From DASWJZ01 sp963720705 (GTDB lineage Bacteria; Pseudomonadota; Alphaproteobacteria; Rhizobiales; Afifellaceae): 64,000 bases of DNA. Positions 43,429 to 52,059 of the stretch are shown in pieces. Location of the stretch: contig CAVRGJ010000003.1 in NCBI GenBank assembly GCA_963720705.1, positions 62,001-126,000 of the forward strand, given 5' to 3'. Below the pieces are notes generated by a model. The model searched no databases, was not told the origin of the DNA, and saw only the letters and a list, made by a program, of their open reading frames with translations. The position numbers were made by a program, and so were the translations under genes. Each line of letters begins with the position of its first letter. Positions within the stretch are counted from its first letter, which is position 1.

Positions 43429-44694
43429 TCAGGAACCCGCCGATGCCGGCAGCCTCTCGTCGACAAGGAAGAAGGTCTCCACGTCTCCCACACCTTTGAT
43501 TTCAGTCGCGCCGCGCGATGCGAAAGAGAATGCATCCGCGAGCGCGTCGCGAAACGATCGCGAGACGTGGATGCGCTGCGGGGCGCCTGAGCTTTCGAGC
43601 CGCGCGGCAAGGTTCACCGTGTCCCCCCAGATGTCGTAGCCGAAGCGCTTCGTGCCGATCACGCCTGCCATGACCGGGCCCTCGGCAATGCCGATCCTGA
43701 TCTTCAGCGGGAGGCCGAATTTGGCCCCGGTCTTCTCGGCGATTGTGTGCATGCGGAGCGCCATCCGCGCGAGCCGCGCCGCGTGGTCAGGCGAAGGATG
43801 CGGCACGCCGGAGACCGCCATGTAGGCGTCGCCGATCGTCTTGATCTTCTCGACGCCATGCTCGGCCGCCAGCCGGTCGAACCGCTTGAAGAGGTGGTTC
43901 AGCATCGCCACCGTGCGGAGCGCTCCGAGAGAACGCGAGATCGGGACGAAACCGACGATGTCGGAGAAGAGCACGGACGCCTCCGCGAAACTGTCCGCGA
44001 TCGCAGCGTCGGGACGAGCCTTCAGCCGCTCGGCAATCTGCGCCGGTAAGATGCGCAGGAGGAGCAATTCGGTCTCCGCCTCCGCCTGCTCGGCGGTCCG
44101 GAAGGCGTAGTATACGAGCACAGCGATGATGACCGAGATCGTTATGACGACGGTGATGTAGAGCTGCAGCAAGAAGCGCGGCGCCGGCGTCCCTTGCACC
44201 AGACCCTCGCGAAACAGCACCCAGCTTGCCACGTGGAGCACGATGGCGACGGCGATCAGAGCGGCGATCAGACGGATTCGCCTGAGCTCGAAGACGAGAA
44301 AGATCGCCGCGGACGCCCCGATGAAATTGATCTGAATGCCCGACTCCCGGCCCATCAACGCGACGAGTAGAAAGAGGCCGGCGAGGAGCGCGATGGTGAT
44401 GAAGAGCGCTCCGGCGTTCTCGTTGATGCGGTGGAGGGCCGGGACGCTCAGCGACATCAGCATCAGGACGAGGTTCACCGCGATCGCACCGCGATAGAGC
44501 CAGGCATCCTCCTGCGCATATGTCAGTGCGAAGAGCAGGCATGAAACAGCGACCGTGAACGAGCCGACGTTGACGCTCCTCAGCCGACGGCGCGTCTTCG
44601 GCGGATAGGCATGCGTGCCGGCCGCCACGAGATTGCCGACGCCCGCGCGCATTCCCTGCGCGAACCCGGCCATGGTCAGCGTACCTGTTGCCAT
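43429..44694 (-). CDS. Membrane class III adenylate/guanylate cyclase
   Basis: The 421-residue protein (ATG 44694 behind GGGAGG) has about six membrane helices (about residues 40-215), then a class III catalytic domain. Metal-binding Asp residues lie in VLFSDIVGF and KIKTIGDAYMAVSG; the Lys of the latter helps bind the base; GYDIWGDTVNLAARLES supplies the base-contacting Asp and the transition-state Asn and Arg. All catalytic residues seem present, so it should be active as a cyclase making cAMP, or possibly cGMP. The membrane region has no known sensor motif. Confidence 0.88.
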   Translation of the reverse strand: MATGTLTMAGFAQGMRAGVGNLVAAGTHAYPPKTRRRLRSVNVGSFTVAVSCLLFALTYAQEDAWLYRGAIAVNLVLMLMSLSVPALHRINENAGALFITIALLAGLFLLVALMGRESGIQINFIGASAAIFLVFELRRIRLIAALIAVAIVLHVASWVLFREGLVQGTPAPRFLLQLYITVVITISVIIAVLVYYAFRTAEQAEAETELLLLRILPAQIAERLKARPDAAIADSFAEASVLFSDIVGFVPISRSLGALRTVAMLNHLFKRFDRLAAEHGVEKIKTIGDAYMAVSGVPHPSPDHAARLARMALRMHTIAEKTGAKFGLPLKIRIGIAEGPVMAGVIGTKRFGYDIWGDTVNLAARLESSGAPQRIHVSRSFRDALADAFSFASRGATEIKGVGDVETFFLVDERLPASAGS

Positions 44695-44882
44695 CGGGTG
44701 CCTCCCGCGCGATCCGATCTGTCTTCCGGCAGGACCGTTTGCCCTATTCGCAGATTTTGGCGCAAACCCGGCCCCAGGTCGCCGCGCCGGCTGAAATCGA
44801 GCCACGTCCGTAGGGAAGCGTTTCTTGACCCGCGCGCCCTGCCCCGCCTAATTGGCGGAAAATCGCGCCGGTCGGCTTGGAA

Positions 44883-45485
44883 ATGCTTCTCGTCATCGAC
44901 AACTACGACAGCTTCACCTGGAACCTCGTCCACTACCTGGGCGAGCTCGGGGCGGAGCCTGTTGTGTTTCGGAACGACAAGATCACGGTGGAAGACGCGC
45001 TTTCGCGCGAGCCGGAGGCAATCTTGATGTCGCCCGGTCCCTGCACGCCGAACGAGGCGGGGATCTGCCTCGACCTCGTCCGCCAGGCGAACGGTGGCGT
45101 CCCGCTTCTCGGGGTCTGCCTTGGCCACCAGGCGATCGGCCAGGCCTATGGCGGCAAAATCGTGCGCGCGCCGACGCTGATGCACGGCAAGCTCTCCACT
45201 ATCATCCACGAGGGCGAAGGCGTCTTCCACGGCATCAACGGCCCGTTCCAGGCGACGCGCTACCATTCGCTGACGATCGCGCCGGAGACGATGCCGGAGA
45301 GCTTGGAGGAGACAGCGCATACCGAAGACGGCGTCATCATGGGGCTCCGCCACAGAACCGATCCGGTGCACGGCGTGCAGTTCCACCCCGAGTCGATCGC
45401 GTCTGAGCACGGTCACCGCATCCTCGAGAATTTCCTGAAGATCGCGCGCGCCTTTAATGCCCGCGCCGGACGCCGGGCGGCCTGA
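44883..45485 (+). CDS. trpG: Anthranilate synthase component II (glutamine amidotransferase)
   Basis: The 200-residue protein hydrolyses glutamine for TrpE. It has IDNYDSFTWNLVHYLGELG, SPGPCTPNEAG, LGVCLGHQAIGQAYGG with the catalytic Cys, TRYHSL and VQFHPESIASEHG with His and Glu of the triad. ATG 44883 is preferred to a TTG six bases upstream. Its stop is one base before the trpD start. Confidence 0.97.
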   Translation: MLLVIDNYDSFTWNLVHYLGELGAEPVVFRNDKITVEDALSREPEAILMSPGPCTPNEAGICLDLVRQANGGVPLLGVCLGHQAIGQAYGGKIVRAPTLMHGKLSTIIHEGEGVFHGINGPFQATRYHSLTIAPETMPESLEETAHTEDGVIMGLRHRTDPVHGVQFHPESIASEHGHRILENFLKIARAFNARAGRRAA

Positions 45486-45486
45486 A

Positions 45487-46515
45487 ATGTCCGCCGAGAT
45501 GAGGACCTTCCTCGCCAAGGCCGCCGCGGGCAAGCCGCTGACGCACGAGGAGGCGGAGGCCGCCTTCAACATCATCATGTCGGGTGAGGCGACGCCGTCG
45601 CAGATCGGCGGCTTCCTGATGGCGCTGCGCGTGCGCGGCGAGACGGTCGACGAGATCGCCGGGGCGGTCAAAGCGATGCGTGCCAAGATGACGAAGGTGG
45701 TGGCGCCGGAAGGGGCGATCGACGTCGTTGGAACGGGCGGCGACGCTTCCGGCACCTACAACATCTCCACCTGCTCTGCCTTTGTTGTCGCCGGCGGCGG
45801 CGTGCCAGTCGCCAAGCACGGCAACCGCGCGCTCTCCTCGAAGTCCGGATCTGCCGATGTGCTCGCGATGCTCGGCGTCAAGCTCGATCTCCCGCCGGAG
45901 AAAATTTCCGAATGCATCGGCGAGGCGGGAATTGGCTTCATGTTCGCGCCGGCCCATCACGCAGCGATGAAGCATGTGGGGCCGTCGCGGGCGGAGCTTG
46001 GCACGCGCACGGTCTTCAATCTCCTCGGCCCGTTGTGCAATCCGGCGAGCGTGAAGCGTTACGTGCTCGGCGTCTTCGCGCGCGAATGGGTGGAGCCCCT
46101 CGCCAAGGTGCTCGCTTCGCTTGGCGCGGAAGCGGCGTGGGTGGTGCACGGCAGCTTTGGCGAACGCGCCGGGGTCGACGAGCTGTCGCTGACCGGCACC
46201 TCCTACGTCTCCGAGCTGAAGGAGGGCCACGTGCGTTCTTTTCAGGTTGAGCCTGCCGAGTTCGGTGTCGATCCGGTCGATCCCGAGGCGCTTCTCGGCG
46301 GGACGCCGGAGGAGAACGCCAAGGCGCTTCGCGCCGTGCTCACGGGCGAGCTCGGCCCCTTCCGCGACGTGGTGATCATGAATGCCGCCGCGGGCTTCAT
46401 GGCGGCCGGCAAGTCGGCGCTTCTCAGCGACGCCGCCGAGCGGGCGCGGGCATCGCTCGATTCCGGTGCCGCCTTGCAGGCGCTCGACAAGCTCATCGCC
46501 GTTTCGAATGGCTGA
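45487..46515 (+). CDS. trpD: Anthranilate phosphoribosyltransferase
   Basis: TrpD joins anthranilate to PRPP. The 342-residue protein has DVVGTGGDASGTYNIST, VAKHGNRALSSKSGSADVL, GFMFAPAHHAAMKHV and RTVFNLLGPLCNPA, all standard. A frame from 45457 would overlap trpG and adds ten residues unlike the family; ATG 45487 directly after the trpG stop is better. Confidence 0.96.
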   Translation: MSAEMRTFLAKAAAGKPLTHEEAEAAFNIIMSGEATPSQIGGFLMALRVRGETVDEIAGAVKAMRAKMTKVVAPEGAIDVVGTGGDASGTYNISTCSAFVVAGGGVPVAKHGNRALSSKSGSADVLAMLGVKLDLPPEKISECIGEAGIGFMFAPAHHAAMKHVGPSRAELGTRTVFNLLGPLCNPASVKRYVLGVFAREWVEPLAKVLASLGAEAAWVVHGSFGERAGVDELSLTGTSYVSELKEGHVRSFQVEPAEFGVDPVDPEALLGGTPEENAKALRAVLTGELGPFRDVVIMNAAAGFMAAGKSALLSDAAERARASLDSGAALQALDKLIAVSNG

Positions 46516-46518
46516 GAT

Positions 46519-47332
46519 ATGGCCGACATCCTGAAGACGATCGAAACGTACAAGCGGCAGGAGATCGCCGCCGCAAAGGCGGCCGTACCGCTCGCCGAGG
46601 TTAAGGCCGAAATTGCAAACGCGGAGGCCCCGCGCGGCTTCACCGAAGCGCTCCGCCGCAAGGTGGCCGCAGAGGGCCTTGCACTGATCGGCGAAATCAA
46701 GAAGGCGAGCCCGTCGAAAGGCCTGATCCGCGCCGACTTCGATCCGCCGGCGTTGGCCAAGGCCTACGAGGCTGGCGGGCGCTGCGTGCCTTTCGGTTCT
46801 GACCGATGCGCCATCATTCCAGGGCGCGCTCGAATTCCTGACCAAGGCGCGCGAAGCAAGCACCCTCCCTGCGCTTAGAAAGGACTTCCTCTTCGACCCT
46901 TACCAGGTGTTCCAGGCACGCGCTTGCGGCGCCGACGCCGTCCTTGTCATCATGGCAGCGCTCACGGATTCCGAAGCGAAAGCACTCGAAGATGTAGCGC
47001 TTGCGCTCGGCATGGACGTGCTTGTCGAGATTCACGATGAGGCCGAGCTTGAGCGCGGGCTTCGGCTCGCTTCGCCGCTGCTTGGCATCAACAATCGCGA
47101 TCTGAAGACCTTCGAGACCACGCTTGCGACCGCCGAGCGGCTGGCGCCGCTCGTCCCTTCCGACCGCTTGATCGTCGGCGAAAGCGGCATCGTCACGCCC
47201 GCCGACGTGGCTCGGCTGACGCAAGCTGGCATCCGAGCGATCCTTGTCGGCGAAAGCCTGATGCGCCACGACGACGTTGCGGCGGCGACACGCGCGCTGC
47301 TGCAGCGCGAGAAGGCCGAGGCGGCCGAATGA
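46519..47332 (+). CDS. trpC: Indole-3-glycerol phosphate synthase, frameshifted in this sequence
   Basis: TrpC closes the indole ring in tryptophan synthesis. The first part has ADILKTIETYKRQEIAAAK, LIGEIKKASPSKGLIR (catalytic Lys region) and DFDPPALAKAYEAGG. The frame breaks at the G run 46777-46779. With one G removed it continues as AACLSVLTDAPSFQGALEFL and LRKDFLFDPYQVFQAR, ending with LLGINNRDLKTFE and VGESGI in a 270-residue protein. Both sides are intact and the stop overlaps moaC by ATGA, so a consensus error is the simplest explanation. If real, the cell would need tryptophan or another trpC. Confidence 0.9.
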
Positions 47333-47814
47333 GCGCGCGCCTGACGCACATCGCCGCCAATGGTCGCGCCGACATGGTCGACGTGGGCGAAAAAAAAGTG
47401 ACGCTCCGCATGGCCACCGCGAGCGGCTCCGTGGTGATGGCGCGCAAGACGTTGGACTTGATCCTCTCCGGCAATGCCAAGAAAGGCGACGTGATCGCGA
47501 CCGCGCGCATCGCCGGTATCATGGCGGCGAAGAAGACCGCCGATTTGATCCCGCTCTGCCACCCGCTGGCTCTTTCCAAGATCTCCGTCGACATCGAGCC
47601 AGACACGACCCTCCCCGGCCTTCGTGTCCGCGCTTTCGCCAAGGTCGAAGGCAAGACCGGCGTGGAGATGGAGGCGCTGACCGCCGTCGCGACCGCCTGC
47701 CTCACCATCTATGACATGGCCAAGGCCGCGGACCGCGCGATGCAGATCACCGATATCCGGCTTGAGGAGAAGACCGGCGGCCGTTCCGGTGACTGGCGAG
47801 CAAAGGCGAAATGA
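47329..47814 (+). CDS. moaC: Cyclic pyranopterin monophosphate synthase MoaC
   Basis: MoaC completes the first step of molybdenum cofactor synthesis, making cPMP from the MoaA product. The 161-residue protein has DMVDVGEKKVTLRMA, AARIAGIMAAKKT-like sequence, LIPLCHPLALSKI and EVEA-type TGVEMEALTAVATACLTIYDMAKA. It overlaps trpC and moeA by four bases each, so translation is coupled through the run. Confidence 0.97.
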   Translation: MSARLTHIAANGRADMVDVGEKKVTLRMATASGSVVMARKTLDLILSGNAKKGDVIATARIAGIMAAKKTADLIPLCHPLALSKISVDIEPDTTLPGLRVRAFAKVEGKTGVEMEALTAVATACLTIYDMAKAADRAMQITDIRLEEKTGGRSGDWRAKAK

Positions 47815-49007
47815 GCCTGCTTCCCGTCGACGAAGCGATCGCACAGCTTCTCGCAGGCGTGGCGCCGCTCCCTGCTGAGACAGTGCCGCTCGACCAAACA
47901 CTCGGGCGCGTCCTGGCGGAGGACGTGACGGCAGTGCTTACGCAGCCGCCTTTCCCCGCTTCGGCGATGGACGGATATGCGGTCCGCGCCGCGGAAGCGA
48001 AGGCCGCCGCGCGGCTCAAGGTCATCGGCATGTCGCGTGCGGGCGAGCGTTACTCCGGCGCGCTCGGGCAAGGCGAAGCGGTACGCATCTTCACCGGTGC
48101 GCCCGTACCAGAAGGCGCCGACGCGATCCTGATCCAGGAAAACGCCAAGCGTGAGGGCGACACGGTCGAGGTCGTCGAGCCTGTGATGGCCGGCCGCCAC
48201 ATCCGTCCTGCCGGCCTCGACTTTCGCGTCGGCGATACTCCGCTTCACGCCGGCACACGCGTCGGTCCGCACGCGATCTCGCTTGCCGCATCCATGGGCC
48301 ACGCGCGGCTCTCAGTGCGGCGGAAGCCGCGCATCGCAATCCTCGCCAATGGCGATGAGCTGGTGCCGCCGGGCGCGATGCCCGGGCCGGACCAGATCGT
48401 CTCGTCGAACGGGATCGGGCTTGCGGCGCTCGTCACGGAGCTCGGCGGCGTGGCGATCGACCTCGGCATCGCGCCGGACAGACGCGAGGCGATCGCCGCC
48501 TTCGTCGACCGCGCGGCCGACGCCGACATTCTCCTCACGACAGGCGGCGCCTCAGTCGGCGAGCATGACCTCGTTCAGGATGCCCTGAAGGACCGAGGGC
48601 TGAAGCTCGACTTCTGGAAGATCGCCATGCGACCGGGAAAGCCGCTGATGGTCGGGCGGCTCGGCGACATGCGCGTCCTCGGGCTTCCCGGCAACCCGGT
48701 CTCCACCTTCGTCTGTGCGCATCTTTTCCTGACGCCGCTTGTCTCAGCCATGCTCGGCCTCCCGACCGCCGCCCATGCGGCAACGGCAAAGCTCCGCGCT
48801 CCGATGCCGGCGAACGACGGGAGGCAAGACTATGTGCGCGCGCAGCTGAGCCGGACCGCGGACGGTCTGGAAGCGACGCCGTTCGACGTGCAGGATTCTT
48901 CAATGCTTTCTACGCTCGCCGCAGCCGACGCCCTGATCGTCCGTCCGGTTCGCGCCGCCGCTGCGGCCGAAGGCGAGAGCGTTCCGATCCTCCTCCTCCG
49001 CCATTGA
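47811..49007 (+). CDS. moeA: Molybdopterin molybdenumtransferase MoeA
   Basis: MoeA inserts molybdate into adenylylated molybdopterin. The 398-residue protein has PFPASAMDGYAVRA, RIFTGAPVPEGADAI, GRHIRPAGLDFRVGD, LANGDELVPPG, LTTGGASVGEHD, MRPGKPLMVGRLG and GLPGNPVSTFV. It overlaps moaC by ATGA. The next gene, lexA, has its own promoter. Confidence 0.96.
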   Translation: MSLLPVDEAIAQLLAGVAPLPAETVPLDQTLGRVLAEDVTAVLTQPPFPASAMDGYAVRAAEAKAAARLKVIGMSRAGERYSGALGQGEAVRIFTGAPVPEGADAILIQENAKREGDTVEVVEPVMAGRHIRPAGLDFRVGDTPLHAGTRVGPHAISLAASMGHARLSVRRKPRIAILANGDELVPPGAMPGPDQIVSSNGIGLAALVTELGGVAIDLGIAPDRREAIAAFVDRAADADILLTTGGASVGEHDLVQDALKDRGLKLDFWKIAMRPGKPLMVGRLGDMRVLGLPGNPVSTFVCAHLFLTPLVSAMLGLPTAAHAATAKLRAPMPANDGRQDYVRAQLSRTADGLEATPFDVQDSSMLSTLAAADALIVRPVRAAAAAEGESVPILLLRH

Positions 49008-49051
49008 TCAGGGCTTCTGCACCCTTTCACGCGAAATTAAGGGGTATTGCG

Positions 49052-49066
49052 GAACACTCGGTGAAC
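49052..49066 (+). promoter_or_regulatory. LexA-binding SOS box upstream of lexA
   Basis: GAAC (49052-49055) and GAAC (49063-49066) are separated by seven bases, exactly the alphaproteobacterial LexA operator GAAC-N7-GAAC (GTTC-N7-GTTC). It lies 60 bases before lexA, indicating autoregulation. Confidence 0.88.
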
Positions 49067-49125
49067 AGGTAGTGTCCGTTCGTGATTTGTACACAAGATC
49101 ACGGTGTGAGGGGCGAGCTGGAACG

Positions 49126-49836
49126 ATGCTGACGCGAAAGCAACTTGAACTCCTTCTGTTCATCAATGAACGGCTCAAGGAAAGCGGAATCCCGCCGTCT
49201 TTCGACGAGATGAAGGATGCGCTCGACCTCCGCTCGAAGTCCGGAATCCATCGGCTGATCACCGCTCTGGAGGAGCGCGGCTTCATTCGCCGGCTACCGA
49301 ATCGGGCGCGCGCGCTTGAGGTGATCCGCCTCCCCGACGCCGTCAATCCGAGCTTCGCGGCGATGCGCCAGCGCGGCTTCCGCCCGAACGTCATCGAGGG
49401 CCGGCTCGGCAAGGCGCCGGAGCCGCAGGCGCGCCGCGACGAGGCTGCCAACGATTCGGTCGCGATCCCCGTCATGGGCCGAATAGCGGCAGGCGTGCCG
49501 ATCTCCGCGATACAGGTGCACAGTCATTCGATCGCCGTTCCGCCTGAGATGCTCAGTGGCGGCGAGTATTTCGCACTCGAAGTGCGCGGCGATTCCATGA
49601 TCGACGCCGGCATCCTCGACGGCGACACCATCCTCCTGAAGAAGCAGGACACCGCCAACACCGGCGACATTGTCGTCGCACTGATCGACGACGAGGAAGC
49701 GACGCTGAAGCGCCTGCGCCGGAGGGGCGCGTCAATCGCGCTTGAAGCGGCCAACCCCTCTTACGAGACGCGCATCTTCGGCCCCGACCGGGTGCGCATC
49801 CAGGGTCGGCTCACCGGGCTTCTCAGGAAATACTAG
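49126..49836 (+). CDS. lexA: LexA SOS-response repressor
   Basis: LexA represses DNA-damage genes and cuts itself when RecA is activated. The 236-residue protein (ATG 49126, MLTRKQLELLLFIN) has an N-terminal winged helix (GIPPSFDEMKDALDLRSKSGIHRLI), the cleavage Ala-Gly in IAAGVPIS, the catalytic Ser in RGDSMIDAGI and Lys in VALIDDEEATLKRL. An upstream GAAC-N7-GAAC operator supports self-repression. Its stop overlaps that of convergent comEC. Confidence 0.97.
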   Translation: MLTRKQLELLLFINERLKESGIPPSFDEMKDALDLRSKSGIHRLITALEERGFIRRLPNRARALEVIRLPDAVNPSFAAMRQRGFRPNVIEGRLGKAPEPQARRDEAANDSVAIPVMGRIAAGVPISAIQVHSHSIAVPPEMLSGGEYFALEVRGDSMIDAGILDGDTILLKKQDTANTGDIVVALIDDEEATLKRLRRRGASIALEAANPSYETRIFGPDRVRIQGRLTGLLRKY

Positions 49837-52034
49837 CGCGCCTGCCAGGGCCGCGGCGTCTCTGAACGATCGGTCGTAACCCGAAACGCAAGCGCGCCGT
49901 CCTTGACGTCGATCCGCACGGCTTCCGCGCCGGACCTCGAAAGCTTTTCGGCATCGATCACGAGCGGCGCTCGGCAGTCGGCCGGTGCGCGAAGCGGCGT
50001 AACGATCACGTTCACACGCTCGCAATCCTCGGCGAACGCCGCCGGATCGAGTACGTGGCTGACCTCCACCCCCTTTCGAGCGCCGAGAAGACACGCGAGC
50101 GGGTCGCAGCTGATGCCGGCCTTGAGAATCGCGCCATCCTTCGGGGCTTTGCCCTCCTCGTCGAAGAATTGCTTCACGACATAGGAGCCGGCGCGTGCGC
50201 CGGAGACACGGAGGATACCGCCCGGGTCGCGCACGGCGACCGCTTTGCCATCCGGCGCCACGAGGATATCGGGCGGATCGACGAGAAACGGAATCGAGAG
50301 AAGCCCGATCGCGATCGCCGGCAGGCCGAGGAGCCGCCATCTGAGCCGCCAGAGGCAGAGCCAGAGCATGCCGGCGACGATCATGAGAAGGGACAGCGAG
50401 GCGATGTGCGGTGCGCGCAGCTCTGCGCCCGGCAGCGACGCGACCCATGCGGCGACCGCGAGCAGCGCGTCGATGCCGCGCGCCATGACGTTGAGTGGCA
50501 GCGCCTCAAGCCCGAATGGCATCGCAACGAGCGTCAAGAGGCCGAACGGCATGATCACGATGCCGACGAGCGGGGCGGCAAGAAGATTGCCGAGAAGCGA
50601 ATAGCTTGCCACGCGCTCGAAGTGGTAGGCGGCAAACGGCCCCGTCGCGAGCCCGGCGACAAGCGTCGTGAGAGCCACGCCGAGGATCGCGCGCCAAACG
50701 AAGCGGAGCAGACGGAAGCCCGGCACGACGTCGGGGTCGACGAGCCGGCGCATCTGCCTGTCGCGCCAGTATTCCCACGCCGCGATCAGCGCGACAACGG
50801 CGCCGAACGACATCTGGAAGCCCGGCTCAAAGACGCCCTCAGGGCCGAGCGCGACGACGACGAAGGCCGCGATCGCGAGATTTCGCATCGAGATCGCGGG
50901 GCGGTCGAGAAGGATCGCCGAGAAGACGATGACCGCCATGACGTAGGCGCGAACCGTCGCCGCGCCGCCGCCGGAAAGGGCGAGGTAGATGGTGACGACG
51001 ACAAGAGCGACTCCCGCCGCCCATTTTCGGATCGGATAAGCGAGCGAAAGCCGCGGCGAGAGCGCAAGCAGAGCGCGCACGAAGAAGAAAGCGGTGCCGG
51101 CGATGAGCATCATGTGGAGGCCGGAGATGGCGAGGATGTGCGCGAGACCGGCTATGCGGAGATTTTCGTTCGTCGCTTCCGAAATACCGCTCCGGTCGCC
51201 GACGAGGAGCGCCGCCGCGACCGCGCCCGCCTCTCCCGACTCGATCGACACGATGCGTTCCACGATCGCGGCGCGAATGCGTGTGATGGCAAGATCGGCC
51301 GAGAAGCGGGGTGCCGGCGCTTCCTCGGCCCAGCCCCCAAGCGCAAAGCCGCTCCCCCCGATCCCGTCGAAATACGCCTGCCGGTGCGGGTCGTAACCGC
51401 CGGGAACGATCGGGCCGCCGACCGGCATCAGTCTCGCACTGAGCGACACGCGCGCGCCGAGCGGCGGCAGGCCGTAGCGCTCCGAAAGTGTCAACCGGAC
51501 GCGTTGCGGCGCCCTGTTCGGGGCAAGGTCGCGCGAGCGGATGCGGTCGAGGACGATGCGCGGGCGCAGTCCGACGCGGCTCGCCCGGCTCACCACGCGA
51601 CCGGAAAGCGTCGCCGACATTGCATGCTCCACCTGCGGTCCGTCGAGGTCGTCGACGCGCAGCTTTGCCGCAGTGGCGCCGGCGAGGAAGATCGCCAGAA
51701 ACGTGACGAGCCGCCACGAGGAGCCGCGCCGATAGGCAACCGTTGCGGCGATCGCGAACACGAGGGTCAGGAGCGCCAGCGCAGATAGAAGCGGCTCCTG
51801 CGGCAACGCGAAATAGACCGCAGCGCCCGCCGCGAACGCGACAGCTAGCCAGCGGATTCCGGCACGCTGTTCGAGCTCCCGCTCGAAGGTTTCGCGCAAG
51901 CCGGCAGCGAGGTCGCCCGACCGCCATCGCAGCCGCTGCCGCCACGACGCAAACCCCGGAGCGCGGAACGCCTTGCGGCGGCGCACACGCGAAGCCTCGT
52001 CGCTCGTCGAGAATTCTGTGCCGGGCTCGCTCAT
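49833..52034 (-). CDS. comEC: ComEC/Rec2-family DNA-uptake membrane protein with degenerate C-terminal domain
   Basis: ComEC forms the inner-membrane channel for single-stranded DNA uptake. The 733-residue protein has an N-terminal DUF4131-type domain with two or three helices, the competence domain (GLAHILAISGLHMMLIAGTAFF, LSGGGAATVRAYVMA, FEPGFQMSFGAVVAL) with many helices, and a C-terminal region (about residues 590-733). The C-terminal region lacks a HxHxDH metal site, so a beta-lactamase-type nuclease domain is absent or dead. It overlaps lexA tail to tail. Confidence 0.92.
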   Translation of the reverse strand: MSEPGTEFSTSDEASRVRRRKAFRAPGFASWRQRLRWRSGDLAAGLRETFERELEQRAGIRWLAVAFAAGAAVYFALPQEPLLSALALLTLVFAIAATVAYRRGSSWRLVTFLAIFLAGATAAKLRVDDLDGPQVEHAMSATLSGRVVSRASRVGLRPRIVLDRIRSRDLAPNRAPQRVRLTLSERYGLPPLGARVSLSARLMPVGGPIVPGGYDPHRQAYFDGIGGSGFALGGWAEEAPAPRFSADLAITRIRAAIVERIVSIESGEAGAVAAALLVGDRSGISEATNENLRIAGLAHILAISGLHMMLIAGTAFFFVRALLALSPRLSLAYPIRKWAAGVALVVVTIYLALSGGGAATVRAYVMAVIVFSAILLDRPAISMRNLAIAAFVVVALGPEGVFEPGFQMSFGAVVALIAAWEYWRDRQMRRLVDPDVVPGFRLLRFVWRAILGVALTTLVAGLATGPFAAYHFERVASYSLLGNLLAAPLVGIVIMPFGLLTLVAMPFGLEALPLNVMARGIDALLAVAAWVASLPGAELRAPHIASLSLLMIVAGMLWLCLWRLRWRLLGLPAIAIGLLSIPFLVDPPDILVAPDGKAVAVRDPGGILRVSGARAGSYVVKQFFDEEGKAPKDGAILKAGISCDPLACLLGARKGVEVSHVLDPAAFAEDCERVNVIVTPLRAPADCRAPLVIDAEKLSRSGAEAVRIDVKDGALAFRVTTDRSETPRPWQAR

Positions 52035-52059
52035 GCGCCGGGGCCCCCAACCCCGATGC

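Noticed and set aside
50055..51788. Plus-strand frame of 577 codons opposite comEC
   Set aside because: Highly charged antisense sequence without domains, opposite an intact membrane protein.
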